64,000 bases of DNA from Saccharopolyspora thermophila (GCF_014646075.1 NZ_BMMT01000001.1:645930-709929); one strand, 5' to 3'. Counted from the first letter of the stretch, positions 31,173 to 43,344 are shown. The notes: generated from the sequence alone by a model not told the origin. Made by a program: numbers and translations.

Positions 31173-31447
31173 TGCACGACGCGGGACTGCGCGGCGTGGC
31201 CATGGTCTCCGGTGCGCGCCTGGTCTTCAGCTACGCCGTCGGTTTCGCGCAGCTGGACCTGGTGGGGCCGGGCGAGGACCGGGCGGTCGTCTCACCGATG
31301 GAGTCGCTGCCCGCCAACGCCTACCCGCGCGTGGTGGCCGCGGCCCGGGAAACGCGTGGCCGCACCCTGGACGACCAGTTCGAGCTCGGCCTGCGGCCCC
31401 TCCTGCTCGGTCCCGCGGCGCTGGCCGCCGAGCAGGTCAGGGCGTGA
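31172..31447 (+). pseudogene. TetR-family regulator, C-terminal remnant
   Basis: From about 31172 the plus strand encodes LHDAGLRG then MVSGARLVFSYAVGFAQLDL, ending QVRA at 31447. This resembles the ligand-binding C-terminal domain of TetR regulators. The N-terminal helix-turn-helix that should precede it is missing: the upstream sequence is the antisense of the LLM gene. GTG/ATG codons near 31201 could still start a peptide of about 80 residues, but no DNA-binding part would be made. Confidence 0.6.
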
Positions 31448-31646
31448 TGGGGCCGCCGTGCGCGGTGATCGTCTACCGGGACCGCCGCCGCACTCCGCCG
31501 GAGAACGACGAGACCTGATCGTGGGGCGCTGCACCCCGCCTGGGGGAATTGGCGCAAGATCTACTGTGTGGTACTTGTCACATTCCGTTGTTGGGGGCAG
31601 AGTCGGGCCAGTAGCGCCCCACCACTAGGCGGAAGAGGTGTTCGCC

Positions 31647-31937
31647 ATGGCCTCGACGACGACCGAGCTCGCCGAGCTGCACCGCGTCCTCGGCCAGCTC
31701 CGCAGCTGCGTCAGCACCCTCCGTAGCCGCTACGGCGACCCGCCGTGCGTGCAGCGGATCAGCAACGACGTGGACCGGCTCGACATCGACGTCGCCGAAC
31801 TCTCCAACGTGCTGCCCGCACCTCGGCGCAGCGCCGAGACCAGGGACGACGTGGTGATCGTGCCGGACACCCCCTACGACCCCGCGCTGTGGCGGGACGC
31901 CGACGACGAGGGCCTGGGCGGGCAGGCCCCGCAGTAG
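31647..31937 (+). CDS. Small conserved-looking hypothetical protein
   Basis: This 96-residue protein starts at ATG 31647, eight bases after GGAAGAGG; GTG 31638 is too close to that site. The first half is helical with a heptad-like pattern (TTTELAELHRVLGQLRSCVS), and the acidic C-terminus contains VVIVPDTPYDPALWRDADDE. Two cysteines are present. I do not recognise the family. It stands alone upstream of the sdh operon in the same direction. Confidence 0.65.
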   Translation: MASTTTELAELHRVLGQLRSCVSTLRSRYGDPPCVQRISNDVDRLDIDVAELSNVLPAPRRSAETRDDVVIVPDTPYDPALWRDADDEGLGGQAPQ

Positions 31938-32140
31938 CCGCACCCGCCGCCACCGGTAGGCAGCACCGGCGGGCGCGACACCTGCAGGGGAGACCGGGCA
32001 CGGCCTCGGGCGGCTTGATCCGGGGAATGCCGGAACTCGTTGGGCCGCATGGTGGGCTATCTGCGGCCCTCCCCGCTGATCGACAACGAGCCTGCGCAGG
32101 TGAGCACCGCCGGACAAACCCACGACAACGAGGTCTGCGA

Positions 32141-32941
32141 ATGTCCGCACCCCCCACCACCTTCGGTCGGGCACGGCTTGCCGTGCGCACCCTGCGCACC
32201 GACCGCTGGTGGCTCCCACCGCTGGTCACCTTCCTCGCCCTGCTGGCCTTCGTGATCTACGGCGTCATCCGCACGTTCATGAACCAGTGGTACTGGGTCC
32301 CCGAGTACCACTACCTGGCGCCGTTCTACTCGCCGTGCCTGTCCACGGCGTGCGTGCCGGGCTCCAGCCACTGGGGCCAGCCCGCGCCGGACCTGGGGCC
32401 GCTCGTGCCGCCGCCGATCTTCGTGCTGCCGTTCGTGCTCGGCTTCCGGCTGACCTGCTACTACTACCGGAAGGCGTACTACCGGGCGTTCTGGGCGTCG
32501 CCGCCGGCCTGCGCGGTGGCCGAACCGCACCGCCGCTACACCGGCGAGACCCGATTCCCGCTGATCATGCAGAACGTGCACCGCTACTTCTTCTACGCGG
32601 CGCTGGTGGTGGCGGCGGTGCTGACCTACGACACGGTGATCGCGTTCCGCGGTGCCGACGGCGGCTTCGGCGTCGGCCTGGGCACGCTGCTGATGGTGGT
32701 CAACGTCGTGCTGCTGTGGGCGTACACGGTGTCCTGTCACTCCTGCCGCCACCTGGTGGGCGGCCGGATCAAGCACTTCTCCAAGCACCCGGTGCGCTAC
32801 TGGCTGTGGACCAAGGTGACCTCGCTCAACGGTCGGCACATGCTGCTGGCCTGGCTGTCGCTGGTGTCGGTGTCGGTGGTGGACATCTACGTGATGTTGG
32901 TGGCCGCCGGGGCGTTCCCGGATCCCAGACTGTTCAACTAG
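32141..32941 (+). CDS. sdhC: Succinate dehydrogenase membrane anchor (Sdh2 type)
   Basis: This 266-residue membrane protein has five to six predicted helices. Position, length and motifs (FRLTCYYYRKAYYRAFW, QNVHRYFFYAAL, the SCHSCRHLVGG segment) match the cytochrome b-type anchor of the actinobacterial Sdh2 complex, the counterpart of M. tuberculosis Rv0249c. Histidines suitable for haem binding occur in HRYFFY and CRHLVGG. It passes electrons from succinate to menaquinone. ATG 32141 fits the family N-terminus. It precedes sdhA by 10 bases. Confidence 0.9.
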   Translation: MSAPPTTFGRARLAVRTLRTDRWWLPPLVTFLALLAFVIYGVIRTFMNQWYWVPEYHYLAPFYSPCLSTACVPGSSHWGQPAPDLGPLVPPPIFVLPFVLGFRLTCYYYRKAYYRAFWASPPACAVAEPHRRYTGETRFPLIMQNVHRYFFYAALVVAAVLTYDTVIAFRGADGGFGVGLGTLLMVVNVVLLWAYTVSCHSCRHLVGGRIKHFSKHPVRYWLWTKVTSLNGRHMLLAWLSLVSVSVVDIYVMLVAAGAFPDPRLFN

Positions 32942-32951
32942 AAGGACGTCG

Positions 32952-34850
32952 ATGGTAGAGATCGAGCGGCATGACTACGACGTCGTCGTGATCGGCGCCG
33001 GTGGCGCGGGGCTGCGCGCGGCGATCGAGACGCGCTCCCAGGGCCTGCGCACCGCCGTGGTCTGCAAGTCGCTGTTCGGCAAGGCGCACACGGTGATGGC
33101 CGAGGGCGGCATCGCCGCCGCGATGGGCAACGTCAACTCCCGCGACAACTGGCAGGTGCACTTCCGCGACACCATGCGCGGCGGGAAGTTCCTCAACAAC
33201 TGGCGGATGGCGGAGCTGCACGCCAAGGAGGCCCCGGAGCGGGTCTGGGAGCTGGAGACCTACGGGGCGCTGTTCGACCGCACCCCGGACGGCCGGATCA
33301 GCCAGCGCAACTTCGGCGGCCACGAGTACCCGCGGCTCGCGCACGTCGGCGACCGCACCGGCCTGGAGCTGATCCGCACGCTCCAGCAGAAGGTCGTGTC
33401 CCTGCAGCAGGAGGACCACGCGGAGCTCGGCGACTACGAGGCCCGGCTGAAGGTCTTCCAGGAGTGCACGGTCACCGAACTGCTCAAGGACGGCGACCGG
33501 ATCTCCGGGGCGTTCGCCTACTGGCGGGAGTCCGGGAGGTTCGTGCTGTTCCGGGCGCCCGCGGTCATTCTGGCCACCGGCGGGATCGGCAAGTCGTTCA
33601 AGGTGACCTCGAACTCCTGGGAGTACACCGGCGACGGGCATGCGCTCGCGCTGCGGGCCGGGGCGTCGCTGATCAACATGGAGTTCGTCCAGTTCCACCC
33701 GACGGGCATGGTGTGGCCGCCGAGCGTCAAGGGCATCCTGGTCACCGAGTCGGTGCGCGGCGACGGCGGGGTGCTGCGCAACTCCGAGGGCCGCCGGTTC
33801 ATGTTCGACTACATCCCGGAGGTCTTCAAGGACAACTACGCCGACAACGAGGCCGAGGCCGACCGCTGGTACGACGATCCGGACGGCAACCGGCGCCCAC
33901 CGGAGCTGCTGCCACGCGACGAGGTGGCGCGGGCGATCAACAACGAGGTCAAGGAGGGGCGCGGTTCCCAGCACGGCGGCGTGTTCCTGGACGTGGCGTC
34001 CCGGCTGCCCGCGGAGAAGATCGTCCAGCGGCTGCCGTCCATGTACCACCAGTTCAAGGAACTGGCCGACGTGGACATCACTGCGGAGCCCATGGAGGTC
34101 GGCCCGACCTGCCACTACGTGATGGGTGGCGTGGAGGTCGACCCGGACACGGCGGCCTCACGGGTGCCGGGCCTGTTCGCCGCGGGCGAGGTGGCCGGCG
34201 GCATGCACGGGTCCAACCGGCTGGGCGGCAACTCGCTGTCCGACCTGCTGGTCTTCGGCCGCCGCGCGGGCGTCGGCGCGGCCGAGTACGTGTCCGGCCT
34301 GGCCATCCGGCCGGACATCGCGGAGTCCGATGTGGACGCGGCCGCGCGGCGCGCGCAGCAGCCGTTCGAGGCGGCGGGGGACACGGTCGCCGAGAACCCC
34401 TATGCCCTGCACTCCGAACTGCAGCAGGTGATGAACGACCTGGTCGGCATCATCCGCCGCGGCGAGGAGATGCGCCAGGCGCTGGAGCGGCTGCACGACC
34501 TCAAGGCCCGCGCCACACTGCTCGCGGTGGAGGGCAACCGGCAGTTCAACCCGGGCTGGCACCTGGCCCTCGATCTGCGCAACATGCTCCTGGTCAGCGA
34601 GTGCGTGGCCCGCGCGGCGCTGCTGCGCACCGAGAGTCGCGGCGGCCACACCCGCGACGACCACCCGTCGATGGAGCCGCGGTGGCGCGGCAAGCTGCTG
34701 GTCTGCGCGCTGGCGCGGGACCACGTCGAGGTCACCGAGCAGCCGCAGGTGCCGATGCGCGACGACCTGATGGCGCTGTTCACCGTGGAGGAGCTGCGCA
34801 AGTACTACACCGAGGACGAGCTCGCTGACGTCACGGCGAAAGGACTCTGA
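32952..34850 (+). CDS. sdhA: Succinate dehydrogenase/fumarate reductase flavoprotein subunit
   Basis: This 632-residue catalytic subunit has the N-terminal dinucleotide motif VVIGAGGAGLRAA, the FAD-attachment region with KAHTVMAEGGIAAAMGN, and active-site segments QFHPTGM and the SVRGDGGVL loop. HYVMGGVEVD and FAAGEVAGGMHGSNRLGGNS complete the FAD domain. It oxidises succinate in the cytoplasm. Its stop overlaps the sdhB start by one base. The partner genes mark it as the Sdh2-type (Rv0248c-like) enzyme. Confidence 0.96.
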   Translation: MVEIERHDYDVVVIGAGGAGLRAAIETRSQGLRTAVVCKSLFGKAHTVMAEGGIAAAMGNVNSRDNWQVHFRDTMRGGKFLNNWRMAELHAKEAPERVWELETYGALFDRTPDGRISQRNFGGHEYPRLAHVGDRTGLELIRTLQQKVVSLQQEDHAELGDYEARLKVFQECTVTELLKDGDRISGAFAYWRESGRFVLFRAPAVILATGGIGKSFKVTSNSWEYTGDGHALALRAGASLINMEFVQFHPTGMVWPPSVKGILVTESVRGDGGVLRNSEGRRFMFDYIPEVFKDNYADNEAEADRWYDDPDGNRRPPELLPRDEVARAINNEVKEGRGSQHGGVFLDVASRLPAEKIVQRLPSMYHQFKELADVDITAEPMEVGPTCHYVMGGVEVDPDTAASRVPGLFAAGEVAGGMHGSNRLGGNSLSDLLVFGRRAGVGAAEYVSGLAIRPDIAESDVDAAARRAQQPFEAAGDTVAENPYALHSELQQVMNDLVGIIRRGEEMRQALERLHDLKARATLLAVEGNRQFNPGWHLALDLRNMLLVSECVARAALLRTESRGGHTRDDHPSMEPRWRGKLLVCALARDHVEVTEQPQVPMRDDLMALFTVEELRKYYTEDELADVTAKGL

Positions 34851-35593
34851 TGGGCTACCAGGCGCACTTCCGGGTGTGGCGGGGTTCGGCCGACGGCGGC
34901 GAACTGCGCGACTACACCGTCGAGGTCAACGAGGGCGAGGTGGTGCTCGACATCATCCACCGCCTGCAGGCGACCCAGTGCCCGGACATGGCGGTGCGGT
35001 GGAACTGCAAGGCGGGCAAGTGCGGCTCGTGCTCGGCGGAGATCAACGGGCGGCCGCAACTGATGTGCATGACCCGGATGTCCACCTTCGACCGCGCGGA
35101 GACGGTCACGGTCACCCCGATGCGGACGTTCCCGGTGATCAAGGACCTGGTCACGGACGTGTCATACAACTACGTCAAGGCTCGCGAGGTCCCGGCGTTC
35201 GTGCCCCCGGAGGACCTGGAACCGGGCGAGTACCGGATGCAGCAGGTGGACGTGCAGCGCTCGCAGGAGTTCCGCAGGTGCATCGAGTGCTTCCTGTGCC
35301 AGAACACCTGCCACGTGATCCGCGACCACGCCGAGAACAAGCAGGCGTTCTCCGGTCCGCGCTTTCTGATGCGGGTGGCGGAACTGGAGATGCACCCGCT
35401 GGACGAGGCGGAGAACCGCCCGGAGGCGGCCCGCGGCGACCACGGCCTGGGCCTGTGCAACATCACCAAGTGCTGCACGGAGGTCTGCCCGGAGAACATC
35501 CGCATCACCGACAACGCCCTGATCCCGCTGAAGGAACGAGTGGCGGACCGCCGCTACGACCCGATCCTCAGGCTTTTCCGCCGTAAGGACTGA
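34850..35593 (+). CDS. sdhB: Succinate dehydrogenase/fumarate reductase iron-sulfur subunit
   Basis: This 247-residue subunit has an N-terminal [2Fe-2S] ferredoxin domain (CKAGKCGSCSAEING and a later Cys in PQLMC) and a C-terminal domain with CIECFLCQNTCHV and CNITKCCTEVCPENI for the [4Fe-4S] and [3Fe-4S] clusters. It links the flavin to the membrane anchor. Length is typical. It is the last gene of sdhCAB, and a strong terminator follows within 15 bases. Confidence 0.95.
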   Translation: MGYQAHFRVWRGSADGGELRDYTVEVNEGEVVLDIIHRLQATQCPDMAVRWNCKAGKCGSCSAEINGRPQLMCMTRMSTFDRAETVTVTPMRTFPVIKDLVTDVSYNYVKAREVPAFVPPEDLEPGEYRMQQVDVQRSQEFRRCIECFLCQNTCHVIRDHAENKQAFSGPRFLMRVAELEMHPLDEAENRPEAARGDHGLGLCNITKCCTEVCPENIRITDNALIPLKERVADRRYDPILRLFRRKD

Positions 35594-35606
35594 ACCGGGT
35601 CTCACG

Positions 35607-35649
35607 GAGGGCCACCCTGCGCCGAGCAGTTCGGCGAAGGGTGGCCCTC
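35607..35649 (+). terminator. Terminator of the sdh operon
   Basis: GAGGGCCACCCTGCGCCGA (35607-35625) pairs with TCGGCGAAGGGTGGCCCTC (35631-35649), a 19-bp stem with one mismatch, 13 bases beyond the sdhB stop. Confidence 0.85.
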
Positions 35650-36224
35650 GTGCTGCGCGCGCACCGCGTCGGCCCCGGCAGGACATTGGCCATTGTGGAC
35701 CTCGGCGACTGGTACCCGGCCGACATGTGGAATTCACGGCTTGGACGGCGTGGGAATTGCGGGAATTCCCGGTCAGCGTCTTCGGTGCCGGTCGGTCGCG
35801 ACGCGAAAAGCCAGTTCACGCACTTTTTCCCAGCTGCTAACCATCCTTTATGGATGAATGCGGAATAGATGGCGGGTTCTTGCCAGAACGGTGGAGCCTC
35901 GTGGCTCGGCCGTTATGTTCGACCGCAACCGAGTCGATTCCGGACTCTTTCGGACGCAGCGCGGGGGAGTGGTGGAGGTAGGTGATGCGGGAAGCGCTCG
36001 TCGGGCGCCGACAACGGCGACGCGACCGTGGCGGACGACCTGCCGCACCTGACGAACACCCCCGACCTGCCGCGGTGCGGCGGCAGGTGCTGCTGGCGGC
36101 CGGACGTCGGCATACCCCGAGCCGACGTCCGGCCGCCGACCACTGATGCCCCTGCAGACACCGGTCAACGCCGACCGCTGGAGATGACGGTTCCCAACGG
36201 TTCGCGGGCACCGGTCGATCCACT
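35650..36224. other. Gene-free interval with further palindromes
   Basis: No supported gene is seen. The stretch contains CGGGAATTCCCG (35760-35771). Two further hairpins follow: ACCTGCCGC with GCGGCAGGT at 36065-36088, and a perfect 16-bp stem with a 9-base loop at 36096-36136 (GCGGCCGGACGTCGGC as the left arm). The last two lie 90-160 bases upstream of the VanZ-like gene and could be leader structures or terminators of an unseen transcript. Confidence 0.5.
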
Positions 36225-36959
36225 GTGGATTCGTTTGGTGTCCGGGTGGTCCTGGCGCTGGCGGCCAGAGGAAGTGCGGCGAACGTGCAGCAGATTCTTG
36301 TGGCATTCGACGGATTCGCCCCGGTGGTGACGATCCTGCTCCCCGTGGCGCTGCTGGTGGGAGCGGGCTCGGCCGCGGTGCGCCGCTGGGCGCCCGCACG
36401 GTCGGCGCGGGACCCGCTGATCGACGCGGCCCTGGTGCACTCGGTGCTCTGCGTGGGGTACCTCGTCTTCACCCCGCAGCGCCCCGCCGCCGAGCGGGTC
36501 CACCCGGACCTCGGCAAGGACGTGTCGATGGCGCTGACCGCCGACCCCGGCGACTCGCTGCCCTGGCTGCAGCTGCTGGGCAACCTGGTGCTGCTGCTGC
36601 CGCTGGGCGTGCTGGTCCCGCAGCGGGTGCGGTGGTTCGACAACATCGGCAAGATCGCCCTCGGCGGGCTGGTGCTGGCCGCGTCGATCGAGCTGGTCCA
36701 GTTCCTGGCGATCACCGGCCGCGTCGCCTCAACCGACGACGTGGTGTGCAACACGATCGGCGCGACCGTCGGCGGCCTCCTGCTGCGGGTGCCGCGCTGG
36801 ATCGCCGCCGCGACCAGCCGCCCGCAACACAGCGCCACCGGCGACGGCGACCAGACCGTGTGGCTGCTGATCGCCAGGATCGAACAGGAGCGGCAGCGCT
36901 GCCAGCAGGCCCCGCCGGTGCGGCGGCGGCCGCGGCTGAGCGGCCAGCGCGCACGATGA
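36225..36959 (+). CDS. VanZ-like membrane protein
   Basis: This 244-residue protein has four to five membrane helices and the VanZ-type pattern of a loop with NLVLLLPLGVLVPQ followed by the helix SIELVQFLAITGRVASTDDV and NTIGATVGGLL. VanZ homologues are linked to teicoplanin resistance in enterococci, but most actinobacterial members have no known role. GTG 36225 is used as start without a clear ribosome site. The C-terminal 55 residues are polar and Arg/Gln-rich. Confidence 0.8.
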   Translation: MDSFGVRVVLALAARGSAANVQQILVAFDGFAPVVTILLPVALLVGAGSAAVRRWAPARSARDPLIDAALVHSVLCVGYLVFTPQRPAAERVHPDLGKDVSMALTADPGDSLPWLQLLGNLVLLLPLGVLVPQRVRWFDNIGKIALGGLVLAASIELVQFLAITGRVASTDDVVCNTIGATVGGLLLRVPRWIAAATSRPQHSATGDGDQTVWLLIARIEQERQRCQQAPPVRRRPRLSGQRAR

Positions 36960-37013
36960 CTCCGGTGGCCGGGGACTCCTCCCGCGCCAGGCATCCCGGC
37001 CACCGGTCCGCCG

Positions 37014-37886
37014 TCAGCCCTGCAGTTTCTGCTGGCGTTCGCTCAACGAGCGCCCCAGGTTCGCGACCTCCTGCTCCATCTGCGGGATGAGGCGGCGCAG
37101 CGTCGGTTTCATCAGGCGCTCGACGAGCCGCGACGACGGCAGGTTGCGCAGCCAGTGCATCAGCATGATCGACCGCGGCACGTACACCCGCCGGGCGCGG
37201 CGTTCCACCGCGTCGGCGAAGGCCCGGCTGCAGTCCTCGACGCTGGTGGTTGCGCGCATCGGCCACGGCAGTCGCCTGCGCATCGCGTGGAAGCTGCGCA
37301 GGTCGCTGGCCACGTCGCGGACCATGTCCGTGTCGATCCACGACGGATGCGCGCTGCCGACCGCCACGCCCAGGTGCGCCAGCTCCGCGCGCAGCGCGCT
37401 GGCCAGGGCGTCGGCCCCGGCCTTGCTCGCGGCGTAGGCCGCCATCCCACCGATCGGTGCGAACGCCGACAGCGACGAGACCACCAGCAGGTAGCCGCGG
37501 CGCTCGATCAGCTGCGGCAGCGTCGCGCGGGTGGTGTGGAAGATCCCGTTGAGGTTGACGTCGATGGTCCGGGTGAACGCGCGCGGATCGGTGGTGCGGA
37601 CCGTGCCGATCGGGGCGATCCCGGCGTTGGCGATGACCACGTCGATGCCGCCCAGCCGCGCAACGGCGCCGGACACCGCGGCCGCGATGGAGTCGGGGTC
37701 GGTCACGTCGACCTCGGCCCAGAAGTGGCCCTCGCCGAGCTCGTCGGCGAGGGCCGCGAGCTCGGCCGGTTCCAGGCCCACCAGGGCGAGCCGGGCACCG
37801 CGGCGGGCCAGTTCGCGCGCGGTCTGCGCGCCGATCCCCCGCGCGGCGCCGGTGATCAGGACGACCCTGCCGGAAACCTTCGACAT
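37014..37886 (-). CDS. Short-chain dehydrogenase/reductase
   Basis: This is a 290-residue classical SDR. Cofactor motif TGAARGIG lies near the N-terminus, with NAG in the IVIANAGIAPIG-like strand and the catalytic Ser and Tyr-Lys in VVSSLSAFA and AYAASKAG. The C-terminal extension (about residues 205-290) with many Arg residues may contact the membrane or substrate. The substrate is unknown. ATG 37886 is the start. A palindrome 35 bases upstream suggests control by a TetR-type regulator that is not encoded next to it. Confidence 0.9.
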   Translation of the reverse strand: MSKVSGRVVLITGAARGIGAQTARELARRGARLALVGLEPAELAALADELGEGHFWAEVDVTDPDSIAAAVSGAVARLGGIDVVIANAGIAPIGTVRTTDPRAFTRTIDVNLNGIFHTTRATLPQLIERRGYLLVVSSLSAFAPIGGMAAYAASKAGADALASALRAELAHLGVAVGSAHPSWIDTDMVRDVASDLRSFHAMRRRLPWPMRATTSVEDCSRAFADAVERRARRVYVPRSIMLMHWLRNLPSSRLVERLMKPTLRRLIPQMEQEVANLGRSLSERQQKLQG

Positions 37887-37918
37887 GCGCGCTCCCTGGT
37901 GGTCATGACCGACGAGTT

Positions 37919-37942
37919 GGCTACTTGCCAGTAGGCTACTCA
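37919..37942 (-). promoter_or_regulatory. Operator candidate upstream of the SDR gene
   Basis: CTACT-TGCC-AGTAG (37921-37934) is a perfect inverted repeat. It is embedded in a direct repeat of GGCTACT (37919-37925 and 37934-37940). The spacing and size fit a TetR-family operator overlapping the promoter of the gene starting at 37886. No cognate regulator gene is adjacent. Confidence 0.6.
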
Positions 37943-37997
37943 TGGTAGGTTCTGTGCGCGAGAACCGGAAGAGCGCGCTCCGGCGGTCAGGACGCGT

Positions 37998-38023
37998 GAA
38001 GGGCACCTCGAAAGGTGCCCTTC
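37998..38023 (-). terminator. Terminator of the lipoprotein gene
   Basis: GAAGGGCACC (37998-38007) pairs perfectly with GGTGCCCTTC (38014-38023), loop TCGAAA, 17 bases beyond the stop of the gene ending at 38041. There is no clear T-tract. Confidence 0.75.
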
Positions 38024-38040
38024 GACAGGAGTGAAAGACC

Positions 38041-38673
38041 TCAGCGGAGGGCGTTGAGCCTGGCCAGGGTCGCCTGCTCGTTGGCGACGAGCTCCTCCGC
38101 CAGCTGGCGCATCTGCTGCGCCGAACCCTCTTCCTGCTCCGTGCGCGCCAGCTGTCCCGCGTTCTGCTGCAGCGTCAGCATCGCCTGCTTCCACTGCTGG
38201 TCGAACTGCGTTCCGCTGAGCTGCTGGAGCTGCTGCACCTGCTGGGCGGACAGCGGACCCGGGGCGTCGGCGTCGTCCCCGTCGTCCTCCGGGGCGCTGC
38301 CGGACTGCTGGCCGGCCGCCGAGCCCAACCAGCTGGTGAGCGTGGCGACCTGCTCCTGTGCCGACTGCTGCAGCTGCGTGGCGAGGGCCTTCACCTCGGC
38401 GCTCTGGGCCTTGCTTCCGGCCAGCTGCGCCAGCTCCAGTACCTGCTGGGCGTTGGCCAGCAGCTGCTGGGCGAACTCGCGGTCGGTCGCGGTGTGCTCG
38501 CCGGACGCCTGCCCGTGCTCGCCCTGCCCGTGCTGGCCGGCGTGCGCCTGCGCCGTCGCGGGCGGCGGCGTGCCGGGGGCCGGGGGCTGGTCGCTGGGCG
38601 CCTCGCTCGGCGTGCAGCCCGCGAGCGCGAGACCGCCAACCAGCACGGCGCCGATGATCGTGCTCCTCCGCAC
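38041..38673 (-). CDS. DUF305-like lipoprotein lacking the usual histidines
   Basis: This 210-residue secreted lipoprotein has a signal peptide ending in the lipobox LALAGC (Cys20) and a Pro/His/Gln-rich linker. Two four-helix-type halves follow: one begins TDREFAQQLLANAQQVLELA, the other LSGTQFDQQWKQAMLTLQQN. Both resemble DUF305 repeats (ferritin-like fold, often linked to copper handling). The conserved His-His of those repeats is replaced by Asn/Gln in each half, so metal binding at that site is unlikely. DUF4142 is an alternative family. Anchored outside the membrane; role unknown. Confidence 0.75.
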   Translation of the reverse strand: MRRSTIIGAVLVGGLALAGCTPSEAPSDQPPAPGTPPPATAQAHAGQHGQGEHGQASGEHTATDREFAQQLLANAQQVLELAQLAGSKAQSAEVKALATQLQQSAQEQVATLTSWLGSAAGQQSGSAPEDDGDDADAPGPLSAQQVQQLQQLSGTQFDQQWKQAMLTLQQNAGQLARTEQEEGSAQQMRQLAEELVANEQATLARLNALR

Positions 38674-39060
38674 GTGCTTCCCCTTCCAGGATCTGGTGGA
38701 CGTCGTCCCAGGGCGGCCCTGATCTGATCGCAGGTGGGCTGCCGGACCTGTTGCCCCGTAGGCTAACCGGCGCCCCGCCGGCGCGTGCGGGCGCCGTCGC
38801 CACGCGGTCCCCGGCGGTTGCGGCCTGTCGCGTGGATCTCACCGCCCGTGACGGGGTGTGGATCAATGACTAGGGTGGCTACGGCCCGGTCGAACCCCGG
38901 CCGGAGGCCCGGACTAGTATCCGCTGATGGCAGCCATCGTGACTGGCTTGTTCTGCAGGGGTCCTGCAGGGTGTCGCATGCTGTCTCCCGGTCCAACCGG
39001 ACCGGGGCGGACCCGGACCGGGTCCGGTACGCATTCACAGGGATCAGTGCAGGAGGCACC
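38674..39060 (+). promoter_or_regulatory. Upstream region and structured leader of ctaD
   Basis: TAGTAT at 38915-38920 is the best -10 candidate, which would give a leader of about 135 bases. The leader contains CTGCAGG-GGT-CCTGCAG and a GC-rich hairpin-prone stretch of repeated CCGG/GGTCC units before AGGAGG and the GTG at 39061. The first half (38674-38880) carries the divergent promoter of the lipoprotein gene. No gene is supported in the interval. Confidence 0.45.
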
Positions 39061-42205
<3,145 letters not shown>

Positions 42206-42240
42206 CACCAGTGGCCGTGCCGGGACCGGATAATCGGGAC

Positions 42241-43041
42241 ATGGTCGATGTTCCCGCTGCGACGCGCCCCTACTCCGTGCTGGATCCGCTGATCGCCCGG
42301 TACGCGTCGTGGCTGGCGCTGCCGAGGGAGGCCACCGCGGACACCTCCGACGAGGACCCCGAGAACGTGGTCCTGATGCCAATGGTGCTGCGGATCGAGC
42401 GCCGCGAGCCGCCGGACCGCACCGCGCTGCTGGAAGCCGCGGCAGCGGCGGCCATCGCGCTGTGTGTGGACGAGCGCTGCAAGCCCGGCGGCGAGTGGCA
42501 CGCTGCCGTGCACGGCTGGATCTCCGGGCGCATCCGGAAGGTGGCGCGGCGGGCCCGCGGTGCACACTGGGAAGCGGTGCAGGCGCTGCCGGGTATCACG
42601 ATCCGGGTGGGCAACGCCGAAGCGCGTGCCTTCGTGCCGATGCGGGTGGCCGACATGCCCAAGGAGCTGAGCCGGTTACAGATCTCCGGCAGCGAGCTGG
42701 CGGCCGACGAGCCGGGGCCGGTCCCACCGGGCGTGCCGACGCTGTGGCTCAACCCGGACGTGCCGATGAGCGCCGGTAAGTCGGCGGCGCAGGTCGGACA
42801 CGCGACGATGTTCCTGGCGGCACTGCTGCACGCGGAGGGGCGCGACGCGCTGCTCGACGAGTGGGCGGCGCAGGACTTCCGCTGCGCGGTGCGCAAGGCG
42901 GACGCCGGGACCTGGGCACAGCTGCACCCGCAGGACGACGCCGAGACGGCGTGGCGCGAGCGGCGGGTGGCGGTGGTGCGCGACGCGGGCTTCACGGAGG
43001 TCGACCCGGGTACGGTCACGGTCCTGGCCCAGTGGCCCTGA
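42241..43041 (+). CDS. Peptidyl-tRNA hydrolase, PTH2 family, with N-terminal extension
   Basis: The protein is 266 residues from ATG 42241. The C-terminal 115 residues carry the PTH2 pattern: LNPDVPMSAGKSAAQVGHAT with the conserved Lys and Gln-x-x-H, then CAVRKAD and the final strand VTVLAQWP. The first 150 residues, including a helical part with ERCKPGGEWHAAVHGW, are not part of classical PTH2 and may bind RNA or ribosomes. This long form appears to be typical of actinobacteria. It likely recycles peptidyl-tRNA beside the essential bacterial Pth. Confidence 0.8.
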   Translation: MVDVPAATRPYSVLDPLIARYASWLALPREATADTSDEDPENVVLMPMVLRIERREPPDRTALLEAAAAAAIALCVDERCKPGGEWHAAVHGWISGRIRKVARRARGAHWEAVQALPGITIRVGNAEARAFVPMRVADMPKELSRLQISGSELAADEPGPVPPGVPTLWLNPDVPMSAGKSAAQVGHATMFLAALLHAEGRDALLDEWAAQDFRCAVRKADAGTWAQLHPQDDAETAWRERRVAVVRDAGFTEVDPGTVTVLAQWP

Positions 43042-43344
43042 CAGCTGATTGCGGGCCCAGACACAGGCCAAGCCCGAGAACGTTTTGCAATCTTTCGATC
43101 GCTAGGTCTCTGGCGGCCTTATTGGTCGTCAAGGCCACTGCGTCCTCGGGCCGGTCGCCGGGTTTCCCCGGTACCCCTGAGTGTGCCCAGGGCCCGGCCG
43201 TCGGAAACAGGGCCCAAAGTCCCGTTTCGCCTGGTAGCGGCCGTCACCACTGACCCCAGGATGCCCAGCGGCACCAGACGGCCCCAGATCAGGCCAGCGT
43301 CACCGTCAGCGGACTCCGGGCGGGAGCAGCTGCCGCCAGTCCGG
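43042..43344. other. Gene-free interval between convergent genes
   Basis: No supported gene, tRNA or repeat is seen. A short AT-richer patch lies near 43080-43105. The remainder is GC-rich with only small imperfect hairpins around 43150-43215. Confidence 0.4.

Noticed and set aside
43042-43344. Possible tRNA or small RNA in the AT-richer patch near 43090
   Set aside because: No cloverleaf or stable long hairpin can be drawn.
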